A stretch of DNA of 10,698 nucleotides from Cephalothrix spiralis (lineage: Eukaryota > Nemertea > Palaeonemertea > Archinemertea > Cephalotrichidae): positions 1-10,698 of the forward strand of contig JAUCNG010395590.1 of assembly GCA_032353305.1 (NCBI GenBank). The letters run 5' to 3'. Within the stretch, counting starts at the first letter, position 1, and each line of letters starts with the position of its first letter. Made by a program: the position numbers and the translations under genes. Positions 8,429-10,698 of the stretch are shown here, piece after piece. The notes beneath the pieces are model-generated. The model had not been told where the DNA came from, ran no database searches, and was given only the letters and a program-made list of their open reading frames with translations.

Positions 8429-8536
8429 GGGGCCGTCCATAATGTACGAACTATCGAAGGGGGGGGGGGACGGGGGTTAAAATTTAGGAATAAAAAGATC
8501 AGCAAATTTGAGCCTACGTACTTTATGGATGGCCCC
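8429..8536. mobile_element. MITE of 108 bp with GGGGCC...GGCCCC termini and TAA flanks
   Basis: The left end (from 8429) GGGGCCGTCCATAATGTACG and the right end (to 8536) CGTACTTTATGGATGGCCCC are inverted copies with two mismatches. TAA directly flanks both ends (8426-8428 and 8537-8539). A 3-bp TWA duplication with G-rich termini fits PIF/Harbinger-type MITEs, although other superfamilies cannot be excluded. The interior has an 11-G run (8459-8469) followed by AC and five more Gs. Confidence 0.75.
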
Positions 8537-8615
8537 TAAGAGAATCGGACCAAATGCATGTAATTTACATTTTGTATTTATGATTATGTATTAAATATTG
8601 ATTGATCTTTTTTAG

Positions 8616-8627
8616 ATACCGAAGAGG
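8616..8627 (+). CDS. Candidate 12-nt microexon (DTEE-type insert)
   Basis: The preceding tract TTGATCTTTTTTAG is a good pyrimidine tract plus acceptor, and GTAAGA follows as donor at 8628. The 12 bases ATACCGAAGAGG enter in phase 1 (G from the previous exon + AT = Asp) and give Asp-Thr-Glu-Glu with one G carried on, so the frame is preserved whether or not it is used. The acidic content matches the preceding SDPEDETPP segment. Microexons are known in animal genes, often neural and alternatively spliced. So short a call from sequence alone remains tentative. Confidence 0.4.
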
Positions 8628-8775
8628 GTAAGATTACTTATTTAGTGAAGTTATTAGTCATCTTTTACTAACAAGACTGTCTTTTAAAAGAATGGGTATC
8701 TTTAGTTGCTAAACCAGGTTCTTAAATTGTGCTTTGGATATGCAAGTATAGATACTTTGCACTCTGGAGATTTAA

Positions 8776-8971
8776 CAGGGTGGCCACTCAATTGGAAATC
8801 TTGAAAACGGTCAAGGAATCACAAAATAAGCCAAAAAATCAGGGAATCGGTAAATAATAAACAGAACCTTGGAAAAATTAAAAAGCAATGTGTTTATATG
8901 GTTTAAACCTGAAATTGGAAAAATCAGGGAAAGACAGGGAATCGGAGAACGGGAAAAGAGTAGCCACTCTG
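8776..8971. mobile_element. MITE of about 196 bp with CAGGGTGGCCACTC-type termini
   Basis: The left end CAGGGTGGCCACTC (from 8776) and the right end GAGTAGCCACTCTG (to 8971) are inverted copies with two mismatches. The interior has several CAGGGAA and GGAATCGG words (for example near 8840 and 8930), a pattern typical of widespread short DNA-transposon derivatives with this terminus. GAGATTTA occurs at 8767-8774 and again at 8983-8990. This 8-bp match is suggestive of a hAT-like duplication, but it does not abut the right terminus exactly. Confidence 0.72.
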
Positions 8972-9200
8972 TTTTAAATCTAGAGATTTAGCTTAACTAC
9001 ATTTTGGATAGAAATGTTGTTTAGAATAACCGGTGGTGCAAAAAATAGGAATACATGTACTTTATTACCGGTGCAAAGCGTACATAAGACATGTTAGTTA
9101 TCCACACTTGCGGTGCTTATTAACTACATGTTTTTATTTATGCAATGCAGTACCCGGCAAATTAAAATTGTCAGCTGAAATTAAATGCTCTGTATTTATA

Positions 9201-9706
9201 CAGGGTGTCCCAATATTATAGAAAACAGCCAGATGATTTTATTATGAAGTGACCATATCGCTGCTAGTGATCACTAAAGAGATAATGGTCTACTCTTTCA
9301 AATAAAATTAATTTGGTGCAAATCTGTCGACAACTGAGCTACATAAATTTTCCCTAAGGACCAATATGTTAAATTTCCCAAATGAATGTCTTTTCTCGAA
9401 AATATGATTCTCGGAAATGTGATTTTTTATGACTTTTTGTAGTCACAAAAAATTTATTAAAAATTGAAATTATTCCAGATTACAGAGCGATTGAAAATAG
9501 CATTCTCTCGATTTAGTATGCGATTTAGGGTGGGGAAAATGGGTTCTTCGGGAGAATCATCTTAGCTCCCTTAGTTATGAACCGTTCTGCACCAAATCTG
9601 TTTTATTCGGGAGAGAAGACCATGTTCTCAAATGGTTATTTTATGCAATTAATTATGTCACAATATGACGTTATCTGGCTGTTTTCCAAAATATTGGGAC
9701 ACACTG
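9201..9706. mobile_element. Foldback MITE of 506 bp with long inverted arms and TA/TATA flanks
   Basis: The termini CAGGGTGTCCCAATATT... (9201) and ...AATATTGGGACACACTG (9706) are inverted copies over about 33 bp with three mismatches. The pairing continues inward. ATTTGGTGCA at 9311-9320 faces its inverted copy at 9588-9597 on almost exactly the same axis of symmetry, so each arm is about 150 bp but more diverged inside. TATA flanks both sides (9197-9200 and 9707-9710), consistent with a TA target site as used by Tc1/mariner-like elements. It has no transposase. A 107-codon frame starting at 9577 runs out of the element and is not considered a gene. Confidence 0.85.
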
Positions 9707-9710
9707 TATA

Positions 9711-10247
9711 TACAAATCTAAGTCGGTTTCAGAAAAAAATTAATTTTTCATGTTCATACAACATGATTATGGACGAGAAGGAATATTTAAACACAAAGGA
9801 TTTAAGACATGCAGATTTACAATATCATTATGCATACACAATAATGTACACATCTGTAGCTAGGATTATAATGAAAGATAGAAATGTCAACACTCACTAA
9901 CACGAACACTTCATGTATATTTTCCCCGCAACAGTTCTGCCGACATGGTTAATGCTTATCTTATAAATTAACAAAATCAACAAAATAGTGAATGAATGAA
10001 TTTTTTTTTAGACCTGTATCTTTTTAGATCTGTATCTTAACTATATTGATTAAAGAACATCAAAATTTTAATTATATTCTATCAAAAGTCGAGAATACCA
10101 AAATCAATTTTTTTAAATGATTAAGTTCAACTGCCTATAGCCTATTCAATTTAGTTTTCCTTTATCTGAACAATTCAAACCCCTCCGACTCGCAGTCGAG
10201 AAGTGTCGAAACAACGATACATAAATCATTCGCGATGTATGCATTGA
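9711..10247. other. AT-rich stretch without a supported gene
   Basis: The only structured item is a 16-bp tandem duplication, TTTTTAGACCTGTATC / TTTTTAGATCTGTATC (10005-10020 and 10021-10036, one mismatch). Preceded by a T-run, it looks like two splice acceptors. A short frame following either one ends soon in TAA, so a terminal exon is conceivable but unsupported. Confidence 0.4.
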
Positions 10248-10257
10248 TATATAAAAG
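10248..10257 (+). promoter_or_regulatory. TATA-box-like sequence
   Basis: TATATAAAAG matches the eukaryotic TATA consensus well. It lies 45 bp before an ATG (10293) that opens a 32-codon frame with a hydrophobic middle (VYVLVNVVASL), ending at TGA 10389-10391. In AT-rich DNA such matches are frequent, so promoter activity is only a possibility. Confidence 0.2.
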
Positions 10258-10379
10258 TTTCCGCAGCCGTAGAGTTAATAATAGTTAAGGAGATGGTGAA
10301 AATTACTCCTGGAAAAATGGTACATGTATATGTTTTGGTAAATGTTGTTGCTTCCCTTTCTACAGGGTGTAGGATGATT

Positions 10380-10479
10380 GAGCCCCAGTGATTTCGGACC
10401 CGGACTTTTGGGCCCCTATGACTATTGGGCCCCAGTCTTTTGGGCCCCACGGATATTTGGGCCCAGATTACTGGGCCCC
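10380..10479. repeat. GGGCCC-centred minisatellite
   Basis: Seven copies of a GGGCCCC-like core occur at about 10380, 10396, 10410, 10427, 10442, 10459 and 10473. The first two are degenerate (GAGCCCC, GGACCCG). Spacing alternates around 14-15 and 16-17 bp, pointing to a dimeric unit of about 31 bp. Each core is a GGGCCC palindrome, so both strands can form short hairpins. The array explains the 88-codon minus-strand frame over it, whose repeated Gly-Pro words come from the repeat. Confidence 0.85.
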
Positions 10480-10499
10480 AATATGTTACCATGTTTGAG

Positions 10500-10698
10500 A
10501 AAATCTACTCAAAAAAATAAAACTAAATTTGAAAATGTTATCTTCTTTATATTTTAAATAAAATAACATTTCAATAATGTACCATTATCGAGGGATGAGG
10601 AACCTTTTTTGATGTTTTTATATATTTGAAATTTATAATAAATAAAAATACATACCTCGCCTTTGACAGTAGCATGAATTGTATAAATCTGGTAAAAT
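10500..10698. other. AT-rich end of window, nothing firm
   Basis: A weak inverted repeat (GAAAATGTTAT at 10531-10541, ATAACATTTC at 10563-10572) and AATAAA-like words occur. On the minus strand a short ATG frame (10675-10656) ends in a GTATGT donor-like site, but its extent lies beyond what can be judged here. Confidence 0.35.

Noticed and set aside
9033-9221. 62-codon + strand frame with an acceptor-like GCAATGCAG
   Set aside because: It ends inside the terminal repeat of the 9201-9706 element and has no convincing donor. It is probably chance.
9577-9900. 107-codon + strand frame
   Set aside because: It starts inside the right arm of the foldback MITE and runs into unrelated flanking DNA. 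It has no domain or splice context.
10226-10492. 88-codon minus-strand frame with Gly-Pro repeats
   Set aside because: The repetitive part is the translation of the GGGCCC minisatellite, and the rest lacks protein character.
10656-10675. Minus-strand ATG followed by a GTATGT donor-like site
   Set aside because: Only seven codons are visible and no partner acceptor can be tied to it in the window.

Overview
The window looks like AT-rich, non-coding-dominated eukaryotic DNA, most likely from an invertebrate animal. The support is short reading frames bounded by GT/AG splice signals, an antisense non-LTR retrotransposon (LINE) remnant, several MITE-like inverted-repeat elements and a minisatellite. 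Nothing here looks prokaryotic: there are no dense operons and no long intact ORFs. The species cannot be read from the sequence, and a marine lophotrochozoan-like genome is only a guess.

Layout. 1-956 is AT-rich with an ATC/ATG-rich simple repeat (275-395) and no convincing gene. 957-1068 is an imperfect foldback. 1143-1205 is a candidate first coding exon on the + strand ending in a GTAAGT donor. About 1489-3573 on the - strand is a decayed LINE. Its ORF1 has a coiled coil, an SGNH/GDSL-type esterase domain and a basic Q/N/R tail. Its ORF2 overlaps ORF1 by 11 nt and keeps part of an APE-type endonuclease, then breaks off before any reverse transcriptase. 3606-3905 is a degenerate tandem repeat of about 100 bp, and 4060-4336 is T-rich. 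4340-6367 is featureless AT-rich sequence. 6368-6511 holds a GC-rich patch between near-identical direct repeats.

Exons 6988-7085, 7445-7581 and a 12-nt candidate microexon 8616-8627 follow on the + strand. The reading frame stays open across every proposed junction, including the 5.8-kb first intron that holds the LINE. The predicted N-terminal part is about 104 residues, hydrophilic and acidic, with no domain I recognise, and it would continue beyond the last exon found.

The second half of the gene region is packed with different non-autonomous inverted-repeat elements: 7986-8373, 8429-8536, 8776-8971 and 9201-9706. The window ends with a GGGCCC-centred minisatellite (10380-10479), just downstream of a TATA-like box and a tiny ORF of doubtful meaning.

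Taken together, this is probably the 5' part of one unidentified host gene whose introns have been colonised by transposable elements. I do not see a clear new biological system. The best leads are the uncharacterised spliced gene with its microexon, and the internally deleted esterase-type LINE.
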